A stretch of DNA of 64,000 nt, from assembly GCF_024714495.1 (NCBI RefSeq), contig NZ_JAMZMJ010000001.1, forward strand, positions 62,001-126,000, in the 5' to 3' direction. The stretch's first letter is position 1. The number at the start of each line of letters is the position of its first letter. The notes beneath the pieces were generated by a model. That model was not told the origin of the DNA, did no database searches, and saw only the letters and a list, made by a program, of their open reading frames with translations. Positions 8,964 through 19,011 of the stretch are shown piece after piece. The position numbers were made by a program, and so were the translations under genes. This DNA comes from Marinoscillum pacificum (GTDB taxonomy: Bacteria > Bacteroidota > Bacteroidia > Cytophagales > Cyclobacteriaceae).

Positions 8964-11729
8964 ATGAAATCTACGCTAAAATTATTACAAGAAACATTAG
9001 GTAAACCCTATGAGGATCTGGAGTTTCTGTTGGAAGCTTTAAAGGATATTCTCATTGAGAATGGTGAAGAAGAGATGGCCAATCAGATTCCGTGGATCAA
9101 GTTTATACCGGAATTGGAATCACAGCCGCTCACACAAAAACATATTCAGTTGTATTCATTGGTTTTCCAACTGGTAAATATGGTGGAAATCAATGGAGCG
9201 GTACAACACAGAAGATCTCAGGAAGACAAGGATCTGGCGTCTGTCAATGGCCTTTGGGCGAACAATTTCAAGAAACTTAAAGATCTTGGAATTGGTGAAA
9301 AGGATATTGCTGTAAGACTTAAGGATATTCGTATTGAACCCGTATTGACAGCTCACCCTACTGAGGCGAAACGAGCAACTGTATTGGAGCATCACAGAGA
9401 GTTGTATCTATTAATGGTACAGCGTGAAAACTCTATGTATACAGAAAAGGAAAAAGAAAACATTCGACATAATATTAAGCAAACGCTTTATCGTTTGTGG
9501 AAGACAGGAGAGATTTTCCTGGAGAAGCCTGATGTGCCGTCAGAGCTCCGAAACATTATGCATTATTTAATTAATGTGTTTCCACAGGTAATACCCGTTT
9601 TGGACAGACGAATGTTACAAGCCTGGGAAGATCAAGGCTTTGATTCACAGACTTTGTACGACTTGGATGCCTGGCCTAAGCTCTCTTTTGGAGATTGGGT
9701 AGGAGGTGACCGAGATGGTCATCCGTTGGTGACGGATCAAGTGACAGCCGAGACACTGACTGCACTTAGATTAAATGCCATAGTAGTTGTTCGCAGAACA
9801 CTAGTTGATTTAGTGAAGCATTTGAGTTTCACCGCAAGTTCTTCAACCGTAGATCCTGAGTTAAAAGATCGTCTTCATGAGTTAAAAACACAGCTGGGAG
9901 CACGTGGAGAGGAAGCCTATACAAGAAATAGAGGTGAAGCATTTCGTCAATTTATCAATCTCGTACTGACAAAACTGCCTGTTGATACGCGTAGAGGTCA
10001 CGCTACAGAGATTATGGAGTACCCGGGAAGTTATGTGAACTCTAAGGAGTTACTGGCAGACCTAAAGCTGCTACAGAAAGCTATGCTTAATTATGGAGCT
10101 AAGTCAATTGCAAGAGATGATATTCATACGGCTATCAGAGCAATTGAGACTTTCGGTTTTTACCTGGCGAAGGTGGATGTACGCCAGAATAGTGATTTTC
10201 ATGACAAGGCCATGCAGCAGTTACTAGAAGCTGCTGGTTTTGAGAAAACGGATTATCCAAACTGGAGTGAAGAGGAGCGTTTAGCTTTCTTAAATGAAGA
10301 ACTGAAATCAAATAGACCATTCACCCATCAAAACACGAAACTTGGACCAAATGCTGAGGCTGTTGTCAGTTGTTTCAAAGTTTTGGAAGCTCACATATCA
10401 AAGTATGATACAGCAGGAATTGGTTCTTTGATTGTGTCAATGACACGTTCGGTTTCTGATTTATTACTCGTTTATTTACTGGCAAGAGAGGCAGGTCTAA
10501 CTATTCAGACTAAGGAAGGATTGGTTTGTGTACTTCCTGTCGTGCCATTGTTAGAGACGATTGATGATTTGGCTAATGGTCCAGATATTTTGAAAGGTTT
10601 CTTGTCACATCCTTACACTGCTAGAAGTATTAAGTACATCCAGGAGAAGGAAGAAACGCCGATGCCAGTACAGCAAGTAATGGTGGGTTACTCTGATAGT
10701 AATAAAGATGGAGGTATCATGGCCAGCCAGTGGAATCTCTTCAAAGCTCAAAGTAGACTATATGAAACTGGAAAACAGTTTGAAGTGAAAATTCGCTTCT
10801 TCCATGGTAAAGGTGGCTCAATCAGTAGAGGTGCAGGACCAACGCATTACTTTATCAATTCATTGCCACACTCAAGTATCGCTGGAGACCTGCGTTTGAC
10901 AGAGCAGGGCGAGACGATTGCACAGAAGTATGCCAATAAAGTTAATGCTGAGTACAACATTGAATTATTAGTAGCGAGTACCGCTGCCAAGTCAATCAGT
11001 AGCCACTTTACAGAAAGAAAACCACATCCATTGGCTGATGTACTTCAAAAATTAGCGGACGATAGTAAGACTTACTATGAAAAGCTAATGCACGAAGAAG
11101 GGTTCATTCCTTTCTTCCGTCAGGCAACACCAATTGATGCTATAGAAACGAGTAAAATCGGTTCAAGACCAGCAAAAAGAACGGGAGCAAACTCATTGCA
11201 GGATTTGAGAGCGATTCCGTGGGTGTTCTCTTGGAGTCAATCCAGGTTCAATATGACAAGCTGGTATGGACTTGGGTCTGCTATCAATGACTTGAAGACT
11301 AATACTCCAGAGCTTTATGCTGAATTCAAGAAAGCATTGAAGCATGATGCATTCATTCGTTATGTATTGACCAATGTGGATACTAGTTTAGCTGCGACTG
11401 ATGAAGAGATCATCAAAATGTACGCTTCATTGGTGAAGGAAGAAGATATTAAGGATAAGTTCTTGAACATGTTCTTAAATGAGCTTTCACTGACTCGTCA
11501 AATGTTGATGGAATTGTTGGAGAGAGGTATAGAAGAGAGACGTAAAAATCACTTCTATTCTAACCAGTTAAGGGCATCATTAATGGCCACTCTTCATAAG
11601 CAACAAGTTGAATTACTTGACAAATGGAGAACTGAAAAGGCGAAGAATGATCCTGAAGCTGAAAAGACTCAGGTACAATTAATGCTAACAATTAATGGTA
11701 TTGCCTCAGCAATGAGGAATACCGGCTGA
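8964..11729 (+). CDS. ppc: Phosphoenolpyruvate carboxylase
   Basis: About 921 residues. The start is taken at ATG 8964, one codon after an in-frame TTG at 8961. The enzyme adds bicarbonate to PEP to make oxaloacetate, an anaplerotic supply for the citrate synthase encoded nearby. Motifs: catalytic His region VLTAHPTEAKR (near residue 131), GGDRDGHP, GYSDSNKDGG, and the glycine-rich active loop FHGKGGSISRGAGP; the C-terminus ends RNTG as in the family. Divergent from the prohibitin gene and followed by a bidirectional terminator. Identification is secure. Confidence 0.97.
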   Translation: MKSTLKLLQETLGKPYEDLEFLLEALKDILIENGEEEMANQIPWIKFIPELESQPLTQKHIQLYSLVFQLVNMVEINGAVQHRRSQEDKDLASVNGLWANNFKKLKDLGIGEKDIAVRLKDIRIEPVLTAHPTEAKRATVLEHHRELYLLMVQRENSMYTEKEKENIRHNIKQTLYRLWKTGEIFLEKPDVPSELRNIMHYLINVFPQVIPVLDRRMLQAWEDQGFDSQTLYDLDAWPKLSFGDWVGGDRDGHPLVTDQVTAETLTALRLNAIVVVRRTLVDLVKHLSFTASSSTVDPELKDRLHELKTQLGARGEEAYTRNRGEAFRQFINLVLTKLPVDTRRGHATEIMEYPGSYVNSKELLADLKLLQKAMLNYGAKSIARDDIHTAIRAIETFGFYLAKVDVRQNSDFHDKAMQQLLEAAGFEKTDYPNWSEEERLAFLNEELKSNRPFTHQNTKLGPNAEAVVSCFKVLEAHISKYDTAGIGSLIVSMTRSVSDLLLVYLLAREAGLTIQTKEGLVCVLPVVPLLETIDDLANGPDILKGFLSHPYTARSIKYIQEKEETPMPVQQVMVGYSDSNKDGGIMASQWNLFKAQSRLYETGKQFEVKIRFFHGKGGSISRGAGPTHYFINSLPHSSIAGDLRLTEQGETIAQKYANKVNAEYNIELLVASTAAKSISSHFTERKPHPLADVLQKLADDSKTYYEKLMHEEGFIPFFRQATPIDAIETSKIGSRPAKRTGANSLQDLRAIPWVFSWSQSRFNMTSWYGLGSAINDLKTNTPELYAEFKKALKHDAFIRYVLTNVDTSLAATDEEIIKMYASLVKEEDIKDKFLNMFLNELSLTRQMLMELLERGIEERRKNHFYSNQLRASLMATLHKQQVELLDKWRTEKAKNDPEAEKTQVQLMLTINGIASAMRNTG

Positions 11730-11755
11730 TAAGTATATTCGAAATAAGTTAGGTG

Positions 11756-11790
11756 AAAAAGGGACTTCTAGATGTAGACGTCCCTTTTTT
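11756..11790. terminator. Bidirectional terminator
   Basis: GGGAC at 11761-11765 pairs with GTCCC at 11780-11784, extended by TCTA/TAGA after one mismatch. Five A precede and six T follow, so it can serve both ppc and the convergent ABC operon. Confidence 0.85.
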
Positions 11791-11825
11791 ATGATACTCT
11801 CTTAGTCGAAGGTATATTTTGAAGA

Positions 11826-12824
11826 TTAAGTTCTGATTTCTCTACGCATGAACTTGTAATATGCAAGGGCAAAGCATACGAAAGTTGCTGCAATCAATCC
11901 ACTTACCTCTGACCATACAATCATCAAACTTTCCTTGAATGGAAGGTTGGTAGGTATGGCACCTGCCATTTGATCCATGGTGACAGGACCGAGGCTACGA
12001 ACTGACGGCATAAGTAAAGTTGTAGTTGCATCAGTGTATAATTGACTAGGAGCAAGTCTTAAAAAGTTGAAAGCTAGCTGATAAATCTCATATTGAGCCG
12101 AAGCTTGCAACGGATTATCCGGGATCATGGCCTTCACAGCTAAATTGATGATTACTTCATAAAATACGGTGAAGAATAACCAGATGGCAATGGCTGTTAG
12201 TGCCGAGGTAGCAGGTTGATGAAAAACCACAGAGAGCAATATGGCAATAGCCAGCCAAAGCCCTATGTAAAACACACTGATTAATGCGTGTGTCAAAATT
12301 CTCCACAACTCTTCCATCTCAATGATTATTCCTGTTAGTATAGTTCCAGTTCCAATCATCAGTAGGGTTAGTGTGAGCATCAGGGCACCTACAAGAATCC
12401 AAACACCCACAAACTTGGACAGCAGTAAATTGTCCCTGTAGACCGGCTGAGCGAGAATTCTATTGAGTGTGCCATTTTGCTTTTCGGAGTTTATGGCATC
12501 AAACCCCAGGCTGATTCCCAACAGAGGTCCTAAAAAGCTCATGAATACATGGAATGGTGGTAATGAGCCATTGGTATGTGTCAAAAGTTTAAGGTATATA
12601 AACAATGATTCAGGGTCTTTTATAGAAGATGTGATTGATCTAAGATCGCTCATAGATACCAGCAATGATCCCCAGTAAGTGAGTAGAATCAGAACCAGCA
12701 ATACGATGAATTTCCAACTTCTGATATGTCCTGAAATTTCCTTTCTGACCATTACCCAAACAGGGCTTGGGCACAAACGATGACGACTCGTGTATATGGA
12801 TAATGTATTGGTTGATTTTTCCAT
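11826..12824 (-). CDS. ABC-2 type transporter permease
   Basis: 332 residues with six or so hydrophobic helices: one near residues 39-55, then a cluster between about 105 and 230 and a last one near 305-322. A large loop lies between helix 1 and helix 2. A phrase near residues 118-133 (NSEKQNGTLNRILAQP) is typical of ABC-2 permeases of the NosY/Gld type. It begins 11 bp after the ATPase gene and is the last gene of the operon, so the two should form one exporter. A later ATG (12752) is possible, but the first fits operon spacing. Confidence 0.88.
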   Translation of the reverse strand: MEKSTNTLSIYTSRHRLCPSPVWVMVRKEISGHIRSWKFIVLLVLILLTYWGSLLVSMSDLRSITSSIKDPESLFIYLKLLTHTNGSLPPFHVFMSFLGPLLGISLGFDAINSEKQNGTLNRILAQPVYRDNLLLSKFVGVWILVGALMLTLTLLMIGTGTILTGIIIEMEELWRILTHALISVFYIGLWLAIAILLSVVFHQPATSALTAIAIWLFFTVFYEVIINLAVKAMIPDNPLQASAQYEIYQLAFNFLRLAPSQLYTDATTTLLMPSVRSLGPVTMDQMAGAIPTNLPFKESLMIVWSEVSGLIAATFVCFALAYYKFMRREIRT

Positions 12825-12835
12825 AGGTCCATTAA

Positions 12836-13783
12836 TTATGATGCTTTAAAATAGGATTGGTAGATATCTTCCAAATGGTATTCTTTCTTTTGAACACCGA
12901 TGATATCGTATCCTTTGTTCACAAATAAGCGTACAAGATCTGCCGTGATGTCCTCACTCGACGATATGCCAATAGTTGATCCATCTATTTTAATATTTCT
13001 GACTTGAGTCAATTTCTGGATGTCTTCCTGACCTTTCCAGGGGGTTGGGGGCTGCTCAGCCAGAGTAATGTTGACATGGTATGGGTTTTCATTGGTCAGA
13101 TTTTTAGAAAGTGTAGACAGGTCACCTTCGGCTAATAATTGTCCACCGATGAAAATCCCCATTCTATCACAGACCTGCTGTACCTGCTCCAGGTGATGAG
13201 AAGATAAGAGTACTGTAAGGTCTTTTTCACGATTGAGTTTAACTATCAGGTTTAGGAAATCCTTTACACCGATAGGGTCAATTCCCAGCGTTGGCTCATC
13301 CAGAATAATTACCTCAGGTTGTTTGATCAATACTTCAGCCAGACCGAGCCTTTGCTTCATTCCTCGAGAAAATGTCGAAGTTTTACGATGTATGACCTCT
13401 TGATCGAGACCTACTGTCTGTATGACCTCTGCACAGATTGCTTCAAGTTGATCTCTGGGAATGCCATTCAATTCTCCGGTATATAGCAAGTTTTGCCAGG
13501 CGGTCATGTCATCATAAAACCCAAGACTGTCCGGCATGTAGCCTACTTTTTTTCGTACCGAAATAGGATCAAATGTAGCATTGTGTCCACAAACGAAAGC
13601 AGTACCCTGATCAGGCTCGGAAAGGCCAAGCATCATCAGGATTGATGTGGTTTTCCCTGCCCCATTAGGTCCAAGTAATCCAAAGATTTCACCTTTTTTA
13701 ATGGATAGATTAAGTCGATCAACCGCTTTGAGGGAACCATAACTCTTACTCAAATTGGATAATTCAATAATTGCCTTTTCCAT
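12836..13783 (-). CDS. ABC transporter ATP-binding protein
   Basis: 315 residues. Walker A GPNGAGKTT (residues 38-46), Q-loop region, signature FSRGMKQRLGLAE and Walker B with DEPTLGID are all intact, followed by a switch His (SSHHLEQ). A C-terminal extension of about 80 residues (DUF4162-like) is common in ABC-2 exporters. It lies 8 bp after the NEW3 protein gene and 11 bp before the permease gene. The set NEW3 protein, ATPase, permease recurs as a unit in other bacteria (family knowledge); its substrate is unknown. Confidence 0.93.
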   Translation of the reverse strand: MEKAIIELSNLSKSYGSLKAVDRLNLSIKKGEIFGLLGPNGAGKTTSILMMLGLSEPDQGTAFVCGHNATFDPISVRKKVGYMPDSLGFYDDMTAWQNLLYTGELNGIPRDQLEAICAEVIQTVGLDQEVIHRKTSTFSRGMKQRLGLAEVLIKQPEVIILDEPTLGIDPIGVKDFLNLIVKLNREKDLTVLLSSHHLEQVQQVCDRMGIFIGGQLLAEGDLSTLSKNLTNENPYHVNITLAEQPPTPWKGQEDIQKLTQVRNIKIDGSTIGISSSEDITADLVRLFVNKGYDIIGVQKKEYHLEDIYQSYFKAS

Positions 13784-13791
13784 AACTCAGC

Positions 13792-14631
13792 TTATCTTCT
13801 TCCAAATTTTCGAATCAGGAAAAATACAATAGCCACTGAGGCCAATATAGTTAATACTCCAACCCACCCTGCTAGTGCGGAGGTTTTTACAGTTACACGG
13901 TAGTCCATGGTACTACTTGTTTCTGAGTTTTTGACGGTAATTTTGCTCAGATAATCACCTGGTAGCGATTTGTCCGGAACGCTGATAGTCGCAGTTACTT
14001 CTTTTGCTTTTCCTGCGTCTAATAGATCTATTGATGCTGGATCAAATGAGATTGTCCATTTGGAAGGATTTCGTGATGATAGCTCCAAATCTCGCAAAGG
14101 GAGGCTTCCTGTGTTTTTTACTTTAAGTGTAACGGTGAAATTTTCACCTTCCGTAACACGTCCACTGAGTAAACCTGATGGAGTTGTTAAATCCAGTTCA
14201 TATGATCCTTTGACTACCGCTTCCAATTGGAATTGAAGCGTGTCACTTTCAGAAATTGCTGTAATGGGTACTTGGTAACTGTCTGGTTGGCAATTGTATG
14301 CAGGTACGAGTTCAATGGTAATATTTTCCGTTTTGTTTGCATCCAAACCGATTGTTGTAATACCATTTCCTCGTGCTTTAAAAGTTGATCTCCAGCCCTC
14401 AGGAATAGTCGCACTCAGCGAGTACCTAATGGGTTGATTACCATTGTTTTTCAATGTGGCCTTGTACCTGAATGTTTCATTAGTGGTATTCTCGATGTTG
14501 TACAGATCGGGTATGAATGAATTGGAATTTTGGTTTTGTGAATGCCCAGCTGTAGGGGCTAATGAAAGTGCCATAAATAGGCAAAAAGCAATGCAATTAA
14601 GTTTTAAAAAAGTAGAATTAAACGCTAACAT
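13792..14631 (-). CDS. NEW3-domain exported membrane protein
   Basis: 279 residues. A signal peptide (residues 1-31, ending GHSQ) is followed by two immunoglobulin-like beta domains. Both carry NEW3-type features: NNGNQPIRYSLSATIPEGW in the first and VKNTGSLPLRDLELSSRNP in the second. A C-terminal membrane helix (residues about 254-273) and a short basic tail (RKFGRR) anchor it with the domains outside. It heads the ABC operon, so it is probably the extracytoplasmic partner of the exporter. Four phased TTAAC boxes lie upstream. Confidence 0.85.
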   Translation of the reverse strand: MLAFNSTFLKLNCIAFCLFMALSLAPTAGHSQNQNSNSFIPDLYNIENTTNETFRYKATLKNNGNQPIRYSLSATIPEGWRSTFKARGNGITTIGLDANKTENITIELVPAYNCQPDSYQVPITAISESDTLQFQLEAVVKGSYELDLTTPSGLLSGRVTEGENFTVTLKVKNTGSLPLRDLELSSRNPSKWTISFDPASIDLLDAGKAKEVTATISVPDKSLPGDYLSKITVKNSETSSTMDYRVTVKTSALAGWVGVLTILASVAIVFFLIRKFGRR

Positions 14632-14756
14632 AAATTACGAATTAAAAGGTTAATGACTAAAAAACATTTTTATCCGCCCTCACATGTCGGGGTTTAGTAA
14701 AACTGCTCGCAATTTAGTAGTGATTCAGAATGTCTGAAAAAGGGTGGAGGTAGGTC
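14632..14756 (-). other. Leader of the ABC operon
   Basis: Start-proximal part of the 333-bp gap between the NEW3 gene and the beta-propeller gene. It should hold the operon promoter. No unambiguous TAnnTTTG element is seen. Confidence 0.35.
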
Positions 14757-14791
14757 TTAACAAATGTTAACACGTATTAACTTCTATTAAC
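14757..14791. promoter_or_regulatory. Four TTAAC boxes with exact 10-bp spacing
   Basis: TTAAC occurs at 14757, 14767, 14777 and 14787, so each copy lies on the same face of the helix. On the minus strand, toward the ABC operon 126 bp away, it reads as GTTAA repeats. The layout suggests cooperative binding of a regulator. The GTT core with AT flanks recalls LytTR-type half-sites, but LytTR sites are usually spaced about two turns apart, so the protein is unknown. Confidence 0.5.
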
Positions 14792-14918
14792 AATTAGAGC
14801 CAAGCAGTTCTAGATTAGCTCTAATAGCAGAAAATACATTAACTGAAACAGATTTAATAATTTTTGAAAGACAAAATGAATTGTGCTGTTTGTTTGGTGT
14901 TAGCACTATAGTGAAGTT

Positions 14919-14958
14919 AAAAAAGAGGCCGCTTCAATGGATTTTGAACGACCTCTTT
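14919..14958 (-). terminator. Terminator of the beta-propeller gene
   Basis: AAAGAGG near 14922-14928 pairs with CCTCTTT at 14951-14957, extended by TTCAA/TTGAA. The A-run at 14919-14924 gives the U-tract on the minus strand. Confidence 0.8.
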
Positions 14959-14964
14959 GTTAGA

Positions 14965-17900
14965 CTAATCTTTGAAAGGACTCAAGTCTAGATTTTCCAT
15001 TTTCTCTTTGTATTTAGGCCATTCTTCACTCAGATAAGCATCTACTTTTTCATTGGCTTTGGTCATCTCGTCTGCAAACTTTTTCATTAATGCTTCTTCT
15101 GTGGCAGATGGTGCATGGGTAGCATTTCCCAGGTAGAAAGAAAGATTGCCCAGATAGTTATCAATGGTGTTTGGTTGATCAGCAGTGATACCTTGTCTAT
15201 CATCTTCTTTTCCGAAATAGATGTCCATAAAGGTGTTGAGTGTATCTTTTACCTCATTGCTGAGTTTGATTTGCTCTTCAAATTCTTTCTCATCTTTTTC
15301 CTTCATTCTACTGATGAGGGTTTCAGTGATTTTGATCTTTTCTTTCAACTGCTCTACATGTCCAACAGCCAATTCTTGCTTAGCTTCCATTTCTTTGATA
15401 GCGTCATATTTCGCTTGAAGTATGTTGGTAGGTATGGTTCTTCTTGGATCAGCTTTCACTTCAATAGTTGTTTCAGATGACTGATCGCCAAAGGTAAGTT
15501 TGAGCTTATACGTACCTGGTAACACTTCAGTACCGCCGGGCTCCCGATCAGTGTTGAGCTCTCTTCTAGTCAGCCTATTGACACCTTTTTCTTCCAGTCC
15601 CCAGAACATTCTGTTGACACCCTTATCTTCAGGTGCTTTTTGCTTCAGTGTTCTGATTAAGTCACCTTTACTGTTGTAAATTTGAAGTGTTAGAGAATCA
15701 TATTTGATTTTATCCTTAGTTTCTTCACCTTCTTCTTTTTTTTCATCCTCCTTCTTTTTTGGTGCATTCACCACGTAAGAAATCATAGCGCCACCTCGTC
15801 GATTTTCACCGTTAAACATTGCATCTGCTCCAAACCTAGAACCTGTTGGTTGCTGATACATGGCTTGATATGCCGTAGGAGGGGTGAATATATGAACTGT
15901 CTTGTCGAGCACCTTATTCGCGGAAGCTGCAATCTCTCTCAAAGGTCTGATATCATCTACAACCCAGGCAGCTCTTCCAAATGTGCCAATCACCAAATCA
16001 TGTTCTCTTGGGTGAATCACCAGGTCCATCGTGTTGACTGTTGGGTAATCGTTTTTCCATTTGGTCCAGCTAGCTGCTCCATCTATAGAAATGTAAAGTC
16101 CATCATCCGTACCCAGGTAGTAAAGCTTTGGCTCTACTGGGTCTTGCAGGATAGAAAGTGTGTAGCTCTCCACATCGTTACCATCTACGATTCGCTCCCA
16201 TGTTTTACCAAAATCGGTAGTTCGGTACGCGTATGGCGTGTAGTCAAAGTTTCTGTAGTTATTGGCAACAATCAGTGCTTCACCAGCATTCTTGTTGGAG
16301 ACTTTAATTTGCGGAATCCAAATGAAGGAAGGAAGTCCTTTGATGTTCTTGCTTACCTCTGTCCAGGTGTCGCCACCATCTTTAGTCAGTTGTACTTTGC
16401 CATCATCTGTGGTGGCCCAGATCACGCCTTTTTCTACCGGACTAGGACTAATGGCTATGACTGTACAGTAGTTCTCTGCACCTGTTGCATCCATGGTCAG
16501 TCCACCAGACTCGTCCTGTTTTTGTTTGCTTTTATCATTGGTCGTCAAGTCAGGAGAGATGATGTTCCAGGTCACGCCTTTATCGGTACTTTTGTGGACG
16601 AATTGGCTACCAAAGTAAATAGTATTGTTATCAAATGGATCTTGCGCAATAGCTGAGTTCCAGTTGAATCGTAGCTTTTCTTCCAGCTCTGGAGCAGTTG
16701 GTCTGATGTATTCGTTATAACCAGTTTCACGATCATAAATGGCCACAAAACCTTCCTGAGACATGCTATACCCGTAACGACTATCATCTGGATCAGGAAT
16801 CACATCAAACCCATCACCAAATGAGATCTCTTGCCAATAGCTGTTACGGATGCCTTGTGCTTTCCATATGTAGGCTGGTCCAGCCCAAGAGCCATTATCC
16901 TGCATTCCACCATAGACATTGTATGGATACTCATTATCTACTGCTATGTGGTAAAACTGTGCGACAGGGATGTTCTCGACAAATCGCCAGGTCTTACCTC
17001 GGTCTCTGGAGATGTTCAACCCTCCGTCATTACCTTCTATGATATAGTTTGGATCTTCTGGGTGTACCCAAAAAGCATGGTGATCGGGGTGCACACCGTT
17101 ACTTACACCGTAAGCTGGCATCAAAGATTCGAAGGATTTACCTCCATCATTACTGACATTCACATAAGTGAATACTGAATACAACCTGTTTTCATTGATC
17201 GGGTCAACAAAGATGTCGCTATAGTAGAATGGACGATTTCCAATCTCTGGTTTGTCGCTTACTTTCGACCATTTGAAGCCACCATCTTCACTTTTGTAAA
17301 GCGCGTTTTTCTTGGATTCAATAAGTGCATAGATGATGTCAGGGTTGCTAGGTGCAATAGCCAGACCTATTCTGCCTAGTTCTCCTTTCGGCAAACCATC
17401 TTCATCCGTTTTCTTTACCCAGTTTTCACCACCATCGTGAGTGATGTAGAGCCCTGATCCGTCTCCACCAGAAGTGAAGAACCATGGCTGTCTGTAATGC
17501 TCCCACATGGCAACCACTAGCTTATTTGGGTTAGATGGGTCCATCACCAGGTCAGCAGCACCTGTTTTGTCGTTTACGTAAAGTACTTTTTTCCAGGATT
17601 TACCACCATCCGTCGTTTTAAATACGCCACGTTCAGAATGAATACCCCAAGGTGAACCGATTGCTGCCACATAAACAGTGTTTGGGTTCATAGGGTCGAT
17701 GATGATTCTATGGATATGACGTGTTTTTTCTAGACCCATCTTGGTCCAGTTCTTACCGCCATCTAGTGATTTGTAGATACCATCACCACCATTGAGCGAG
17801 TTTCTTGGATTTCCTTCACCTGTTCCTACCCAGACAACAGATGGATTGGATTGCTGGATAGCAACTGCTCCGATGGAAGCGGTAGTATGCTTGTCAAAAA

Positions 17901-18132
17901 TAGGTTCCCAGCCTATTCCGCCACTTTCAGATTTCCAGAGGCCGCCTGAAGCTGTTCCTACGTAAATGACTTCAGGTCTGGAGTTGACTACATCTATAGA
18001 AGTAACTCGTCCCGCCATACCTGCTGGTCCGATACTCCTTGGTTTGATGCCTTTAACAAGGTCCATATCCAGTTTTTGCGCAAAGACAAAAACTGGAATT
18101 ATAAAGATTAATGTCAGTAAAGTTTTTCTCAT
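14965..18132 (-). CDS. Exported beta-propeller protein with Asp-box (BNR/VPS10-like) repeats
   Basis: 1055 residues. The signal peptide is residues 1-18 (ending VFAQ). Residues about 30-740 carry at least nine Asp-box repeats of the form S/T-x-D-x-G-x-x-W (SLDGGKNW, TTDGGKSW, THDGGENW, SRDRGKTW, TKDGGDTW, TTDFGKTW and others), as in sortilin/VPS10 and BNR propellers. Bacterial homologues are often named glycosyl hydrolase, but I see no glycosidase active site. Residues about 785-910 include a Lys/Glu-rich linker (KKKEDEKKEEGEE) and a beta domain like an FlgD-type Ig fold; the C-terminal 130 residues are helical. It probably works in the periplasm or at the cell surface. Confidence 0.85.
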   Translation of the reverse strand: MRKTLLTLIFIIPVFVFAQKLDMDLVKGIKPRSIGPAGMAGRVTSIDVVNSRPEVIYVGTASGGLWKSESGGIGWEPIFDKHTTASIGAVAIQQSNPSVVWVGTGEGNPRNSLNGGDGIYKSLDGGKNWTKMGLEKTRHIHRIIIDPMNPNTVYVAAIGSPWGIHSERGVFKTTDGGKSWKKVLYVNDKTGAADLVMDPSNPNKLVVAMWEHYRQPWFFTSGGDGSGLYITHDGGENWVKKTDEDGLPKGELGRIGLAIAPSNPDIIYALIESKKNALYKSEDGGFKWSKVSDKPEIGNRPFYYSDIFVDPINENRLYSVFTYVNVSNDGGKSFESLMPAYGVSNGVHPDHHAFWVHPEDPNYIIEGNDGGLNISRDRGKTWRFVENIPVAQFYHIAVDNEYPYNVYGGMQDNGSWAGPAYIWKAQGIRNSYWQEISFGDGFDVIPDPDDSRYGYSMSQEGFVAIYDRETGYNEYIRPTAPELEEKLRFNWNSAIAQDPFDNNTIYFGSQFVHKSTDKGVTWNIISPDLTTNDKSKQKQDESGGLTMDATGAENYCTVIAISPSPVEKGVIWATTDDGKVQLTKDGGDTWTEVSKNIKGLPSFIWIPQIKVSNKNAGEALIVANNYRNFDYTPYAYRTTDFGKTWERIVDGNDVESYTLSILQDPVEPKLYYLGTDDGLYISIDGAASWTKWKNDYPTVNTMDLVIHPREHDLVIGTFGRAAWVVDDIRPLREIAASANKVLDKTVHIFTPPTAYQAMYQQPTGSRFGADAMFNGENRRGGAMISYVVNAPKKKEDEKKEEGEETKDKIKYDSLTLQIYNSKGDLIRTLKQKAPEDKGVNRMFWGLEEKGVNRLTRRELNTDREPGGTEVLPGTYKLKLTFGDQSSETTIEVKADPRRTIPTNILQAKYDAIKEMEAKQELAVGHVEQLKEKIKITETLISRMKEKDEKEFEEQIKLSNEVKDTLNTFMDIYFGKEDDRQGITADQPNTIDNYLGNLSFYLGNATHAPSATEEALMKKFADEMTKANEKVDAYLSEEWPKYKEKMENLDLSPFKD

Positions 18133-18228
18133 AATACTTTCTAGGTTATGACTAAACTTACTGAATTATGATCAATGTGGACCCGCTATTTACATGATCG
18201 GATAAATAGTCTTTTGATAATAAGAATC

Positions 18229-18870
18229 CTATAAAGCTTCTACTGCCTTATCAATAGGTGTAGATCCTGAAAGCAACTCGAGCGAGTGATTCATCGCCTT
18301 TTGGTTGGCTATTACTTTTTCTAGCACAGTGGCCACATCGGTTCTTGGGATGGAGTCACTTTCTTTGGTGATTTCCGCACCAAGAGTGATATTGTTGGTT
18401 CCCGGGTCATTGGTAAGCCTGCCAGGCTTTACTATGGTAAAATTGAGGCCTGACTGCATCAAGTGTTTGTCGGCATCTGCTTTGGCTTCATAGTAGTGTT
18501 TCATGCTGTCTGGCCATTCTGACGGATTGTAATCTGCTCCTAATGCACTGACTATGGTGAAGTGTTTTACTTTCTTTTTTACAGCCAGGTCAATAGCTTT
18601 CTTTGCTCCAAGTCGATCTACCAGATGGGTTTTGTCTGGTCCGGTGTGTCCACCAGAGCCAGCAGCAAATACCACTGCATTGATCCCATCATATGCGTAT
18701 TCAAAATCTTCTTCTAAGTCTGCCACTACAGTTTCTATGTCCTTAGACTTAAATTGATCAACTTGTTCGGCTTTTCGCACCATAGCTACAGGGTGGAGAT
18801 TGCTTTTCTTGAGTTTGTGAGCAAGTATTTGGCCTATTTGACCGTTTGCTCCTATTATTAATACTTTCAT
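18229..18870 (-). CDS. NAD(P)-binding atypical short-chain dehydrogenase
   Basis: 213 residues. The N-terminal nucleotide-binding motif is GANGQIGQI (residues 7-15). The later pattern (VVFAAGSGGHTGPDKTHLVDRLGAKKAID..., HFTIVSALGAD, FTIVKPGRLTNDPG) matches the NAD(P)H-binding family related to YwnB and HSCARG/NmrA-like proteins. These are cytoplasmic and may be reductases or redox sensors. The classical YxxxK catalytic pair is absent or altered (YYEAK is present). It stands alone, 96 bp from the propeller gene. Confidence 0.87.
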   Translation of the reverse strand: MKVLIIGANGQIGQILAHKLKKSNLHPVAMVRKAEQVDQFKSKDIETVVADLEEDFEYAYDGINAVVFAAGSGGHTGPDKTHLVDRLGAKKAIDLAVKKKVKHFTIVSALGADYNPSEWPDSMKHYYEAKADADKHLMQSGLNFTIVKPGRLTNDPGTNNITLGAEITKESDSIPRTDVATVLEKVIANQKAMNHSLELLSGSTPIDKAVEAL

Positions 18871-19011
18871 AGTGTTTCATTATTTGATCTCTATATACTA
18901 CTAATAAGAACCCAAATCGTTTGTCGTGAAGTGGACGAATGAAGTAGAATGAGGACAGAGTTTTTAGCTTTCAGAGGTTTTTAACCGTATTTAGTAGAAA
19001 TTCATACTGCT

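Noticed and set aside
15850-16656. 268-codon plus-strand frame
   Set aside because: It is antisense to the propeller gene, whose minus-strand frame has clear Asp-box repeats and a signal peptide.
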